Source: Tepidimonas sp. (lineage in GTDB: Bacteria; Pseudomonadota; Gammaproteobacteria; Burkholderiales; Burkholderiaceae_C). From it: a DNA stretch of 16,119 nt. Location: assembly GCA_025054905.1 (NCBI GenBank), contig JANWZF010000330.1:1-16119 (forward strand). Reading direction: 5' to 3'. The position numbers were made by a program, and so were the translations under genes. Below the pieces are notes generated by a model. The model made no database searches, was not told where the DNA came from, and worked only from the letters and a program-made list of their open reading frames with translations. Of the stretch, positions 7,721-15,245 are shown piece by piece (position 1 is the first letter of the stretch; each line of letters starts with the position of its first letter).

Positions 7721-7763
7721 GAAAGACTCCGTCCGGATGGGCCTAGTTTAGCGCGACGCACCG

Positions 7764-8726
7764 TTACCGCCCCTGCGACGGACGAGCAGAGGCAGCTGGA
7801 GCCGCCTTGACAGCCTGCTGCGCCTGCCCGGCGTCCGAAACCTCCGCGGCAGCTTCCAGCGACCGGGTCATGCGCTCCTCGGCCTCGCGGGTCAGCACCA
7901 GGATGCTGATGCGGCGGTTGCGGGGATCCGTCGGGTTTTCGGGAAAAAGCAGCTGTTTGTCCGCCATGCCGACCACCCGCGCCAGCTTACCTTCGGGCAA
8001 CCCGGCGGCCACCAGCTCCCGCCGCGTGGCATTGGCGCGGTCGGCCGACAGCTCCCAGTTGCTGTAGGCCCGCTCGCCGCTGCCGTACGGGGTGGCATCG
8101 GTGTGGCCCGACAGCGAAATGCGGTTGTCGACCTCCTGCAGGACCTGCGCGATCGCCCGCAGGATGTCGCGCAGGTACGGCTTGACCAGCGCACTGCCGG
8201 CATCGAACATCGGACGGTTCTGCTCATCGACGATCTGAATGTGCAGCCCGTCCTGCACCATCTCGAGCCGGATCTGGTTCTTGTACTCGGCCAACTTGGG
8301 GTTGACGTTGATGATTTCGCTGATCTTGTCGCGCAACGTGGCGATGCGCTGTTTGTCCAGGCGTATCGCTTCGGCGCGCGCCAGCTGCGCGCCGATCTCG
8401 CGCACCTTGTCTTCCACGTCGCCGCTGGCGACTTCGCCGACGCTCTTGGTCAGATCGTCGCCGCCACCCTGTAGGATGCTGGTGGCACCACCCGAGCCCG
8501 GCCCGCCAAACAGCATGACCTTCAACGGCTGGTTGAAGTAGTCGGCAATGCCTTTGCGGTCGCCCTCGGTGGTGGAGCCCAGCAGCCACATCAGCAGGAA
8601 GAAAGCCATCATCGCCGTCACGAAGTCGGCGTAGGCGATCTTCCAGGCTCCCCCGTGCGCGCCGTGCCCGCCTTTCTTGACGCGCTTGATGATGATCGGT
8701 TGCAGCGGCTTGCCGGAGGCGGCCAT
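7764..8726 (-). CDS. motB: Flagellar motor stator protein MotB
   Basis: MotB anchors the stator to peptidoglycan and supplies the proton-accepting residue of the channel. The 320-residue protein has a basic, His/Gly-rich N-terminus (IIIKRVKKGGHGAHGG), one membrane helix at about 29-50 with the essential Asp34 in YADFVTAMMAFF, a plug/linker region, and an OmpA-like peptidoglycan-binding domain (about 160-280). That domain shows LSGHTDATPY and NRRISILV. The C-terminus is an Ala-rich tail. Asp34 with a Tyr-Ala before it is typical of proton-driven MotB rather than sodium-driven PomB. The gene starts 35 bp after motA. No clear Shine-Dalgarno is visible, but the N-terminus fits the family well. 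Confidence 0.97.
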   Translation of the reverse strand: MAASGKPLQPIIIKRVKKGGHGAHGGAWKIAYADFVTAMMAFFLLMWLLGSTTEGDRKGIADYFNQPLKVMLFGGPGSGGATSILQGGGDDLTKSVGEVASGDVEDKVREIGAQLARAEAIRLDKQRIATLRDKISEIINVNPKLAEYKNQIRLEMVQDGLHIQIVDEQNRPMFDAGSALVKPYLRDILRAIAQVLQEVDNRISLSGHTDATPYGSGERAYSNWELSADRANATRRELVAAGLPEGKLARVVGMADKQLLFPENPTDPRNRRISILVLTREAEERMTRSLEAAAEVSDAGQAQQAVKAAPAASARPSQGR

Positions 8727-8761
8727 GGCGCAGATGCGTGGAGGTTAGGGGTGGGCCGGGC

Positions 8762-9619
8762 TCACTTTTTCTTGACGTGCTGCTCGAGCTCGCTGAAGGA
8801 GGGCCGCTCGGTGGAGAAGAGCACCTTGCGCCCGAACTCGATGGCCGTCATCGGCGCGTAGCCCTGCATGCTGGCCAGCAGGGTGGTCTTGATGCACTGG
8901 AACTCCTTGCTGGCCTCTTCGACCTTTTGTTCCAGCAGGCTGGCCAGCGGTTCGGCAAAACCGTAAGCCAGCAGGATCCCGAGGAAGGTGCCCACCAGGG
9001 CCGAGCCGATCATGCCGCCCAGCACCGCCGGCGGCTGTCCGACCGAGCCCATCGTGTTGACCACCCCCAGCACCGCCGCCACGATACCGAAGGCCGGCAG
9101 CGCCCCGGCCAGCCGCTGCAGCGCGGCCACCGCCGCGTGCTCTTCGGCGTGGTGGGTCTCCAGCTCGGCATCCATGATGGCCTCGATCTCGTGCGCGTTG
9201 AGGTTGCCCGACACCATCAGACGCAGGTAGTCGGTGATGAACTCGACCGTGTGGTGGTCGCTGGCGATCGAGGGATATTTTTGAAACAGCGGCGATGCGT
9301 CCGGGTTTTCGACATCGCCTTCGATGGCCATCAGCCCTTCCTTGCGCGCCTTTTGCAGAATGTCGAACAGCAGCGCCAGCAAATCCATGAAGCGCTCTTT
9401 GGTGTACTTGGAGCCCTTGAAGCAGGCCCCCAAGCCGCGCCCGACCCCCTTGAGCACCTTCATCAGGTTGCCGGCCACGAACGCGCCGATGGCCGCCCCG
9501 AAGATCGTGATCATCTCAAACGGCAGCGCCTTCAGGATGACGCCGATGTTGCCGCCATGGACGATGAACACCCCAAAAATGCAGCCGATGGCGATCAGCC
9601 AGCCAACGATGACAAACAT
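8762..9619 (-). CDS. motA: Flagellar motor stator protein MotA
   Basis: MotA forms the pentameric proton-channel ring around MotB and transmits force to FliG. The 285 residues contain four membrane segments: about 3-20, 34-52, 172-192 and 203-223. A large cytoplasmic loop carries the rotor-contact charges Arg92 and Glu100 in RKEGLMAIE. Pro175 and Pro224 correspond to the conserved Pro173/Pro222 of E. coli MotA. The start ATG at 9619 lies only 5 bp after the yqjK-like gene, so its ribosome site (weak, GGAT) and any promoter must lie inside that gene, or motA is cotranscribed with it. motB follows after 35 bp. In many relatives flhDC precedes motA; it does not here. Confidence 0.97.
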   Translation of the reverse strand: MFVIVGWLIAIGCIFGVFIVHGGNIGVILKALPFEMITIFGAAIGAFVAGNLMKVLKGVGRGLGACFKGSKYTKERFMDLLALLFDILQKARKEGLMAIEGDVENPDASPLFQKYPSIASDHHTVEFITDYLRLMVSGNLNAHEIEAIMDAELETHHAEEHAAVAALQRLAGALPAFGIVAAVLGVVNTMGSVGQPPAVLGGMIGSALVGTFLGILLAYGFAEPLASLLEQKVEEASKEFQCIKTTLLASMQGYAPMTAIEFGRKVLFSTERPSFSELEQHVKKK

Positions 9620-9624
9620 GGTCG

Positions 9625-9978
9625 CTATCCGGACGAAGAGGCCGACGACATTCTAGAGGCGAGCCATCCCCGCCAGCCGGGGGGCAGACGCCGCCAGGCA
9701 CGCCATCCGCGCCACGCCAGCATTCCCCACGCGAGCACGCGCCGGGGGCGGCGGGCCAGCAGCAGCGCCAGCCCCAGCGCCGGCAGCCAGGGATGGGCGC
9801 GCAACCAGCGCCAGGCACGGCGCATGCCGTCGGCGGCTTCGAAAGCCGGCTGCAAGCCAGCTCCGTGATGAGCCAGGCGCTCGCGCAACTCGGCCGAGCG
9901 CTGCAGCAGCTGCGCGCGCCGCACCGCCAGGCGCGCCGCCGCCGACGGAGCAACCTCAGCGGGGTGCCTGACTGCCAC
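9625..9978 (-). CDS. YqjK-like basic membrane-associated protein
   Basis: This is the third member of a yqjD-yqjE-yqjK set. It is a short, very Arg/Ala/Trp-rich protein with a charged N-terminal helix containing the motif RRAQLLQRSAELRERLAHH (20-38), like the start of YqjK-family proteins. A likely membrane helix, PWLPALGLALLLA, lies at 63-75, followed by a basic, Trp-rich tail. Its role is unknown; in E. coli the set is linked to stress and stationary phase. I chose GTG at 9978, which has GGAG about 8 nt upstream and overlaps yqjE by 23 bp. ATG at 9993 is an alternative with no visible ribosome site. The gene ends 5 bp before motA. Confidence in the gene is fair and in the exact start low. 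Confidence 0.65.
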   Translation of the reverse strand: MAVRHPAEVAPSAAARLAVRRAQLLQRSAELRERLAHHGAGLQPAFEAADGMRRAWRWLRAHPWLPALGLALLLARRPRRVLAWGMLAWRGWRAWRRLPPGWRGWLASRMSSASSSG

Positions 9979-10363
9979 GCAAGCGCTCCACATCCCGCGC
10001 CAGCTCGGCGCGGCTGGCTGCAAACCAGCCCACGGCGCACAGCCCTCGCCAGCCCAACCATGCCGCCACCGCGCCCGCGGCCAGCAACACCCCTGCCGCC
10101 AACGCCAGCGCCAGCACGCGGTGCGACTCCCACAGCAGCACGGTCAGCAGCACGAGCAGGGCCATCAGTCCGGCGGGCAGCAGCACCGCTGCCGCCAGCA
10201 GCAGCGCCAACCCCCTGGCCAGCGCCAGGGCATGCTCACCGGCTTCGACGCCCAGCAGCGCCAGCCGCACGCGCGCCAGCTCCAGCGCGTCGCGCAACCA
10301 GACGTGGGCCGCCCGCCACAGCGGGGGCGGACTGGCCTCAGGACCGGATGAGGCGATCGGCAT
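9956..10363 (-). CDS. YqjE/phage-holin-superfamily inner membrane protein
   Basis: The 135-residue protein has a short soluble N-terminus with an amphipathic helix (LRDALELARVRLALLGVE, about 23-40). Two strongly hydrophobic segments follow at about 47-77 and 83-106, and a basic C-terminal end. This layout matches the YqjE family, annotated as holin-superfamily but bacterial rather than phage in setting. Its position right after a yqjD homologue (31 bp) and overlapping a yqjK-like gene supports the call. It probably sits in the inner membrane with YqjD; no biochemical role is firmly known to me. No strong Shine-Dalgarno precedes ATG 10363, so the start could lie slightly downstream. Confidence 0.8.
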   Translation of the reverse strand: MPIASSGPEASPPPLWRAAHVWLRDALELARVRLALLGVEAGEHALALARGLALLLAAAVLLPAGLMALLVLLTVLLWESHRVLALALAAGVLLAAGAVAAWLGWRGLCAVGWFAASRAELARDVERLRGSQAPR

Positions 10364-10394
10364 GCCAGCGCGGGGATGGGCGGCAGCGCAGCCG

Positions 10395-10706
10395 TCAGCG
10401 CCGGCCGATCAACAGGCCCACCAGCAGGCCCATACCGGCGGCCACGCCGATGGCCTTCCACGGATGCTCGTGCACGTAGTGGTCGGTGGCACGGGCCACC
10501 TCGCGCGTGCGCTCGCGGATCGCCGCTTCCGCATCGGCCAGGCGATACCGGGCGTTGCGCAGGTTTTCCTGCAGCCGCTCGCGCAGCTCGGCGACGCGCT
10601 CGCCGGTGCTTTGGGCCGTGGCCGCCAGCAGCTCCTCGGCATCGGCGACGACCACTTTCAGATCGGCCACCAGTTTGTCTTTCGGGTTGAGGGTGCTGTC
10701 CGTCAT
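10395..10706 (-). CDS. ElaB/YqjD family (DUF883) membrane-anchored protein
   Basis: The 103-residue protein has a long charged helical region (about 10-72) and a C-terminal tail anchor. The tail begins with HEHPWKAIGVAAGMGLLVG and ends in LLIGRR, which is the hallmark of the ElaB/YqjD/DUF883 family. In E. coli YqjD is an inner-membrane protein that associates with ribosomes in stationary phase and is under RpoS control; whether that holds here is inference. The start is clear: ATG 10706 is preceded by a full AAGGAGGT at 10711-10718. It is the first gene of the yqjDEK set and lies 42 bp after aspS, on the same strand. Confidence 0.9.
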   Translation of the reverse strand: MTDSTLNPKDKLVADLKVVVADAEELLAATAQSTGERVAELRERLQENLRNARYRLADAEAAIRERTREVARATDHYVHEHPWKAIGVAAGMGLLVGLLIGRR

Positions 10707-10748
10707 CGCGACCTCCTTGCTGACGTTGAACGATCGGCTATCAATGTA

Positions 10749-12542
10749 TCACGCCGGCTGCGGGTTGCGCAGACGGATGTGCAGCTCGCGCAACTGCTTT
10801 TCATCCACGGGGCTCGGGGCATGCGTCAGCAGGCACTGCGCGCGCTGCGTCTTCGGGAAGGCGATCACGTCGCGGATCGACTCGGCCCCGGTCATCAGCG
10901 TCACCAGGCGGTCCAGCCCGAAGGCCAACCCGCCGTGTGGGGGCGCCCCATACTGCAGCGCGTCGAGCAGAAAGCCAAACTTGGCCCGTGCCTCCTCGTT
11001 ACCGATGTTGAGCGCGGCAAACACCTTGCGCTGCACATCGGCGCGGTGGATGCGTACCGAGCCGCCGCCGAGCTCCCAGCCGTTGAGCACCATGTCGTAG
11101 GCCTTGGCCAGGCAAGCGCCGGGGTTGCTGGCCATCAGCTCCTCGTGCCCGTCCTTGGGGGAGGTGAACGGGTGGTGCACCGCGACCCAGCGGCCTTCCT
11201 CCTCGTCGTATTCGAACATCGGGAAGTCCACCACCCACAGCGGCGCCCAGCGGTCCTCGAACAGGCCGTTCTTGCGGCCGAACTCGCTGTGGCCGATCTT
11301 GACGCGCAGCGCCCCAATGGCGTCGTTGACCACCTTGGCCTTGTCCGCCCCAAAAAAGAGCAGGTCGCCGTTTTGCGCGCCGCTGCGCTGCAGGATGGCC
11401 TGCAGGGCCGCATCGTGCAGATTTTTGACGATCGGCGACTGCAGGCCCTCGCGGCCGGCAGCCCGATCGTTGACCTTGATCCAGGCCAACCCCTTGGCGC
11501 CGTAGATCTTGACGAATTCGGTGTAGGCGTCGATCTCGCTGCGCGAGAGTTGCCCGCCGCCGGGCACGCGCAGCGCCACCACGCGTCCGCCCGGCTGGTT
11601 GGCCGGCCCGGAAAATACCTTGAACTCGACGTCTTTCACGACGTCGGTCAGCTCGGTGAACTCCAGCTTGACGCGCAGGTCGGGTTTGTCCGAGCCGAAA
11701 CGCGCCATCGCCTCGGCGTACGGCATGACCGGGAATTCGCCCAGATCGACGCCGATGGTGCGGGCGAACACCGTCTTGATCATGTCCTGGAACAGGTCGC
11801 GGATCTCCTGTTCGGTCAAAAACGACGTCTCGATGTCGATCTGCGTGAATTCGGGCTGGCGGTCGGCACGCAGGTCTTCGTCACGGAAGCACTTGGTGAT
11901 CTGGTAGTAGCGGTCGAAGCCCGCCACCATCAGCAGCTGCTTGAACAGCTGGGGCGACTGCGGCAGCGCGTAGAACATGCCGTCGTGCACGCGGCTGGGC
12001 ACGAGGTAGTCGCGCGCCCCTTCGGGCGTGCTCTTGGTCAGCATCGGGGTCTCGATGTCGATGAAGCCATGCGCATCGAGAAACTTGCGCACCTCCATCG
12101 CGACGCGGTAGCGCAGCATCAGGTTGCGCTGCATGACCGGCCGGCGCAGGTCCAGCACGCGGTGCGTCAGGCGCGTGGTCTCCGACAGGTTGTCGTCGTC
12201 GAGCTGAAACGGCGGTGTCACGCTGGGGTTGAGCACCTCGATCGCGTGGCACAGCACCTCCACCTTGCCGCTGCGGATGGCGGTGTTGACCGTGCCTTCG
12301 GGGCGGACACGCACCACGCCCTTGACCTGGATGCAGTATTCGTTGCGCAGGCTCTCGGCGGTCGCAAACATCTCGGGCCGGTCCGGATCACAGACGACCT
12401 GCACGGTGCCTTCGCGGTCGCGCAGATCGATGAAGATGACACCGCCGTGGTCACGCCGGCGGTTGACCCAGCCGCACAGCGTGACGGCTTGCCCGATCAG
12501 GTCTTCGTTGACCAGACCGCAGTAGTGAGAGCGCATGAGCAT
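10749..12542 (-). CDS. aspS: Aspartyl-tRNA synthetase (class II)
   Basis: The enzyme charges tRNA(Asp) with aspartate using ATP. It has the bacterial-type layout: an N-terminal OB-fold anticodon domain (about 1-105), the class II catalytic core, and an inserted GAD domain (about 300-410). Motif 2 FRDEDLRADRQPEFTQID is at 219-236, the flipping-loop region STPEGARDYLVPSR at 171-184, QSPQ at 195-198 and motif 3 GLAFGLDRLV at 538-547. A His at residue 32 (RRRDHGGVIF) matches His31 of Pseudomonas aeruginosa AspRS, a marker of the non-discriminating type that also charges tRNA(Asn). I chose ATG 12542 (MLMRSHYCG, 597 residues), with AAGG upstream; ATG 12536 is equally possible. An upstream in-frame start at 12575 adds residues not seen in the family. 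The gene follows the DUF502 gene by 45 bp. Confidence 0.97.
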   Translation of the reverse strand: MLMRSHYCGLVNEDLIGQAVTLCGWVNRRRDHGGVIFIDLRDREGTVQVVCDPDRPEMFATAESLRNEYCIQVKGVVRVRPEGTVNTAIRSGKVEVLCHAIEVLNPSVTPPFQLDDDNLSETTRLTHRVLDLRRPVMQRNLMLRYRVAMEVRKFLDAHGFIDIETPMLTKSTPEGARDYLVPSRVHDGMFYALPQSPQLFKQLLMVAGFDRYYQITKCFRDEDLRADRQPEFTQIDIETSFLTEQEIRDLFQDMIKTVFARTIGVDLGEFPVMPYAEAMARFGSDKPDLRVKLEFTELTDVVKDVEFKVFSGPANQPGGRVVALRVPGGGQLSRSEIDAYTEFVKIYGAKGLAWIKVNDRAAGREGLQSPIVKNLHDAALQAILQRSGAQNGDLLFFGADKAKVVNDAIGALRVKIGHSEFGRKNGLFEDRWAPLWVVDFPMFEYDEEEGRWVAVHHPFTSPKDGHEELMASNPGACLAKAYDMVLNGWELGGGSVRIHRADVQRKVFAALNIGNEEARAKFGFLLDALQYGAPPHGGLAFGLDRLVTLMTGAESIRDVIAFPKTQRAQCLLTHAPSPVDEKQLRELHIRLRNPQPA

Positions 12543-12587
12543 GGAGATGAGCCTTGCAACGAAAAAGAGGGGCACCCTGCGGCGTGC

Positions 12588-13262
12588 TCAGGCAGCCCCG
12601 GACGAGGAAGCGGGCAGCGCCGCGCCGGGCTTGCGCGCCCCGGGCACGATGACGCCCATCGAGATGACGTAGGTCAGCGCCTCATCGACGCTCATCGCCA
12701 GCGGCACGACGTCGCGCCGATGCACGATCACGAAGTAGCCGCCGGTCGGGTTGGGCGTGGTGGGCACATAGACACTCAGGTAGTCCTGGGCCGGCAGGTG
12801 ACGCGCCACATCGCCACCCGGCGCCCCAGTCAGAAAGGCGATCGTCCACAGACCCTCGCGCGGCCACTGCACCAGCAGCGCCTGCCGGAAGGCGTTGCCC
12901 TTTTCCGACAGCAGCGTGTCGGAGACCTGCTTGACGCCGGAGTAAATCGAGCGCACCACCGGGATGCGCTGCAGCAGCGCGTGCCACCAGGCCACCAGCT
13001 GGTTGCCGACGTAGTTGGACGCCAGCGCCCCGATGCCCAGCACGATGGCCAGCGCCAGCAGCACGCCCATGCCGGGCACGCGCACGCCCAGCCAGCGCTC
13101 CGGCTGCCAGGCTTCGGGCAGGATGTTGAGGGTCTGGTCCAGCGTGGAGATGACCCACTCCAGCACCCACAGGGTGACGATCAGCGGGACCAGCACCAGC
13201 AGGCCCGACAGCAGCCAGCGCCGCAGGGCGGCGCCGATGCGCGCGCGTTCAATGACAGGCAC
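12588..13262 (-). CDS. DUF502 family integral membrane protein
   Basis: The protein of about 224 residues has two membrane segments (about 15-37 and 64-84) and a conserved soluble C-terminal half. Family-typical stretches are RIPVVRSIYSGVKQVSDTLL (99-118), NAFRQALLVQWPREGLWTIAF (123-143, broken here by position only) and YLSVYVPTTPNPTGGYF (161-177). The order fmdB-DUF502-aspS is common in Burkholderiales. Function is unknown; a membrane role is all I would claim. No ATG fits well: GTG at 13262 has GGGG about 7 nt upstream and overlaps fmdB by 14 bp, while a GTG at 13325 would add 21 residues of low-complexity sequence that shadow fmdB. Gene identity is firm and the start uncertain. Confidence 0.88.
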   Translation of the reverse strand: MPVIERARIGAALRRWLLSGLLVLVPLIVTLWVLEWVISTLDQTLNILPEAWQPERWLGVRVPGMGVLLALAIVLGIGALASNYVGNQLVAWWHALLQRIPVVRSIYSGVKQVSDTLLSEKGNAFRQALLVQWPREGLWTIAFLTGAPGGDVARHLPAQDYLSVYVPTTPNPTGGYFVIVHRRDVVPLAMSVDEALTYVISMGVIVPGARKPGAALPASSSGAA

Positions 13263-13569
13263 AGGCAGCCCCACACGGTGTGGACGCGCTGTCGCTGGAG
13301 GCGCCGCTGCTACTGCTGGACGCACTGGACTCGCTGGAGGCCGCCGCCGCGCCGGCGGCCGCCCCCGCCTTGGCCGCGCCCGAGCCGCTGTTGCGGAAAT
13401 CGGTCACGTACCAGCCGGTGCCCTTGAGCTGGAAACCGGCGGCGGTGAGTTGCTTGCGAAACGTGGCAGCGCCGCACGCCGGGCACACCGTCAGCGGCTC
13501 GTCCGAGACTTTCTGCAACACGTCCTTGGCGTGGCCACAGGACTCACACTTGTAAGCGTAGATAGGCAT
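13249..13569 (-). CDS. FmdB-type zinc-ribbon protein
   Basis: This 106-residue protein starts with MPIYAYKCESCGH, the hallmark of the FmdB/CxxC-CxxC regulatory-protein family. Cys8/Cys11 and Cys29/Cys32 (CPACG) form the zinc-ribbon pair. The segment QLTAAGFQLKGTGWYVTDFR (40-59) is also family-typical. A long Gly/Ala/Ser low-complexity region (about 61-98) follows, and the protein ends in PCGAACACH, a small Cys/His cluster. FmdB was named from a methylotroph regulatory locus, but the role of this family in proteobacteria is unclear. ATG at 13569 has AGGTG about 5 nt upstream. The gene is first after a 122-bp gap with a TATAAT box and probably leads an fmdB-DUF502-aspS operon. Confidence 0.92.
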   Translation of the reverse strand: MPIYAYKCESCGHAKDVLQKVSDEPLTVCPACGAATFRKQLTAAGFQLKGTGWYVTDFRNSGSGAAKAGAAAGAAAASSESSASSSSSGASSDSASTPCGAACACH

Positions 13570-13599
13570 GGCTGCACCTGGGAAGTGGTTGAAAGACCG

Positions 13600-13627
13600 A
13601 AGCGATCGCTTGGGCATCCAAGCTTGG
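13600..13627. repeat. Two perfect palindromes in the fmdB leader
   Basis: AAGCGATCGCTT (12 bp, 13600-13611) and CCAAGCTTGG (10 bp, 13618-13627) lie 6 bp apart between the TATAAT box and the fmdB start. They could be operator half-sites or leader hairpins; with no loop, they would fit dimeric protein binding better than RNA folding. Chance is possible. Confidence 0.4.
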
Positions 13628-13638
13628 CAAAACCCTTC

Positions 13639-13644
13639 ATTATA
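13639..13644 (-). promoter_or_regulatory. TATAAT -10 box, probable promoter of the fmdB-aspS operon
   Basis: A perfect TATAAT on the minus strand stands out in this GC-rich DNA and lies about 70 nt before the fmdB start, in the longest non-coding gap. The only -35-like hexamer, TTGAAG (13665-13670), is 20 nt away, longer than the usual 16-18, so the -35 is poor or an activator helps. The implied leader contains two perfect palindromes, AAGCGATCGCTT (13600-13611) and CCAAGCTTGG (13618-13627). Confidence 0.55.
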
Positions 13645-13691
13645 GTTAGGGCGGCATCGGCCGGCTTCAAGACGGGCCCACCGCGCCGCCG

Positions 13692-15245
13692 CTACCACAG
13701 GCGCACGCGCAGCCACCACGGCGTGGCCAACAGGCCCACGACGAAACCGAACAGCACACAGATCACCATCCGCAGCAGGCGCTGGGTGCGGCGCTGCTCG
13801 CGCACCAGCTCCTGCAGCTGCGCGTGCAGATCGGTGGGGCGTTGCTGTAGATAGGCGTGCAGCAGCCGTGGCAGCTGCGGCACCAGCTTGGCGTAGTGCG
13901 GCGCCTCGGCCTTGAGCTGGTGCCAGAAGCGCCGGGGCCCGACCTGCTCCACCATCCAGCGCTCGAGGAACGGCTTGGCGGTGCTCCACAGATCCAGTTC
14001 GGGGTCGAGCTGGCGGCCCAGCCCCTCGATGTTGAGCAGGGTTTTCTGCAGCAACACCAGCTGGGGCTGGATCTCGACGTTGAAGCGGCGCGAGGTCTGA
14101 AACAGCCGCATCAGCACCATCCCCAACGAAATGTCCTTCAGCGGGCGGTCGAAATAAGGCTCGCACACCGCGCGCACCGCCGCCTCCAGCTCATCGACCC
14201 GCGTGCCGGCGGGCACCCAGCCCGACTCGATGTGCAGCTCGGCCACACGCTTGTAGTCACGCCGAAAAAAGGCGGTGAAGTTTTGCGCCAGGTATTCCTT
14301 GTCGTATTCGGTCAGGGTGCCGACGATGCCAAAGTCCAGCGAGATGTAGCGCCCGAAGGTCTGCGGTGCCAGCGAGACCTGGATGTTGCCGGGGTGCATG
14401 TCGGCGTGGAAAAAGCCGTCGCGAAACACCTGGGTAAAAAAGATCGTCACCCCATCGCGCGCCAGCTGCTTGATATCCACGCCCGCTGCGCGCAACCGCT
14501 CGACCTGGCTGATCGGCACCCCGTGCATGCGCTCCATCACCAGCACGTCGCTGCGGCACCAGTCCCAATACATTTCCGGGATCAGCACCAGATCGAGCCC
14601 AGCCATGTTGCGACGCAGCTGCGCCGCATTGGCCGCCTCGCGCATCAGGTCCAGCTCGTCGTGCAGGTATTTGTCGAACTCGGCCACCACCTCGCGCGGC
14701 TTGAGCCGGCGGCCATCGCGCGACAGCCGCTCGACCCAGCCGGCCATCGTGCGCATCAACGCCAGGTCTTTTTCGATCACCGGCAGCATGCCCGGACGCA
14801 GGACCTTGACCGCCACCTCGCGGCCATCGCGCAGCGTGGCAAAGTGCACCTGCGCGATCGACGCGCTGGCCACGGGCTCGCGCTCGAACTGCTCGAACAC
14901 CTCGTGCAGGGGCCGGCCAAAAGCCCGCTCGATGGTGGCCACGGCCACCTCGGTCGGAAACGGTGGCACGCGGTCCTGCAGCTTGGCCAGCTCATCGGCA
15001 ATGTCGGGCGGCAGCAGGTCGCGCCGGGTCGACAGCACCTGGCCAAACTTGACAAAAATGGGCCCCAGCCGCTCCAGCGCCTCGCGCAGGCGCTGTCCGC
15101 GCGGAGCCGACAGGTCGCGCCCCACCGTCAGCACGCGGCGCAGCAGCGCCAGCGCCGGGTGGCGAAACCCCGACAGGATCAGCTCGTCCAGGCCGTAGCG
15201 CAGCAGCACCCAGACGATGAACCAACCGCGCAGCCAGCGCCTCAT
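13692..15245 (-). CDS. ubiB: UbiB, atypical kinase of ubiquinone biosynthesis
   Basis: UbiB is a membrane-anchored atypical kinase/ATPase (ADCK/ABC1 family) needed for normal ubiquinone synthesis. The 517 residues contain the family marks in order: the KxGQ motif as KFGQ (66-69) with VLSTRRDLLPPDIADEL after it, the Ala-rich loop ASASIAQVH (127-134), Lys147 in VAVKVLRPG, the catalytic-loop-like HADMHPGN (280-287) and metal-binding DFG (304-306). A C-terminal hydrophobic segment, MVICVLFGFVVGLLATPWW, near the end is the membrane anchor; two helices are usual. ATG at 15245 overlaps the ubiJ stop by ATGA and has GGAG about 8 nt upstream, so the two are translationally coupled. The frame is open further upstream, but that lies inside ubiJ. 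Confidence 0.97.
   Translation of the reverse strand: MRRWLRGWFIVWVLLRYGLDELILSGFRHPALALLRRVLTVGRDLSAPRGQRLREALERLGPIFVKFGQVLSTRRDLLPPDIADELAKLQDRVPPFPTEVAVATIERAFGRPLHEVFEQFEREPVASASIAQVHFATLRDGREVAVKVLRPGMLPVIEKDLALMRTMAGWVERLSRDGRRLKPREVVAEFDKYLHDELDLMREAANAAQLRRNMAGLDLVLIPEMYWDWCRSDVLVMERMHGVPISQVERLRAAGVDIKQLARDGVTIFFTQVFRDGFFHADMHPGNIQVSLAPQTFGRYISLDFGIVGTLTEYDKEYLAQNFTAFFRRDYKRVAELHIESGWVPAGTRVDELEAAVRAVCEPYFDRPLKDISLGMVLMRLFQTSRRFNVEIQPQLVLLQKTLLNIEGLGRQLDPELDLWSTAKPFLERWMVEQVGPRRFWHQLKAEAPHYAKLVPQLPRLLHAYLQQRPTDLHAQLQELVREQRRTQRLLRMVICVLFGFVVGLLATPWWLRVRLW

Noticed and set aside
7721..7763. Sigma-28 promoter for cheY (a TAAA is present)
   Set aside because: The expected -10 position reads CGGAGTCT, which does not resemble GCCGATAA and instead contains the ribosome-binding site.
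9956..10363. Phage origin for the holin-superfamily protein
   Set aside because: It sits in a yqjD-yqjE-yqjK set with no phage genes nearby. The family name reflects a domain label, not a prophage.
10715..10750. GCCGATCG before yqjD as a sigma-28 -10 element
   Set aside because: Only the first six bases match, and no TAAA- or GTTT-like -35 lies at the right spacing.
10362..13427. Plus-strand open frame of about 1021 codons antisense to yqjD, aspS and the DUF502 gene
   Set aside because: It is opposite a certain aspS and spans several gene boundaries. Its length comes from GC-rich codon bias suppressing stops, and its composition is unlike a real protein.
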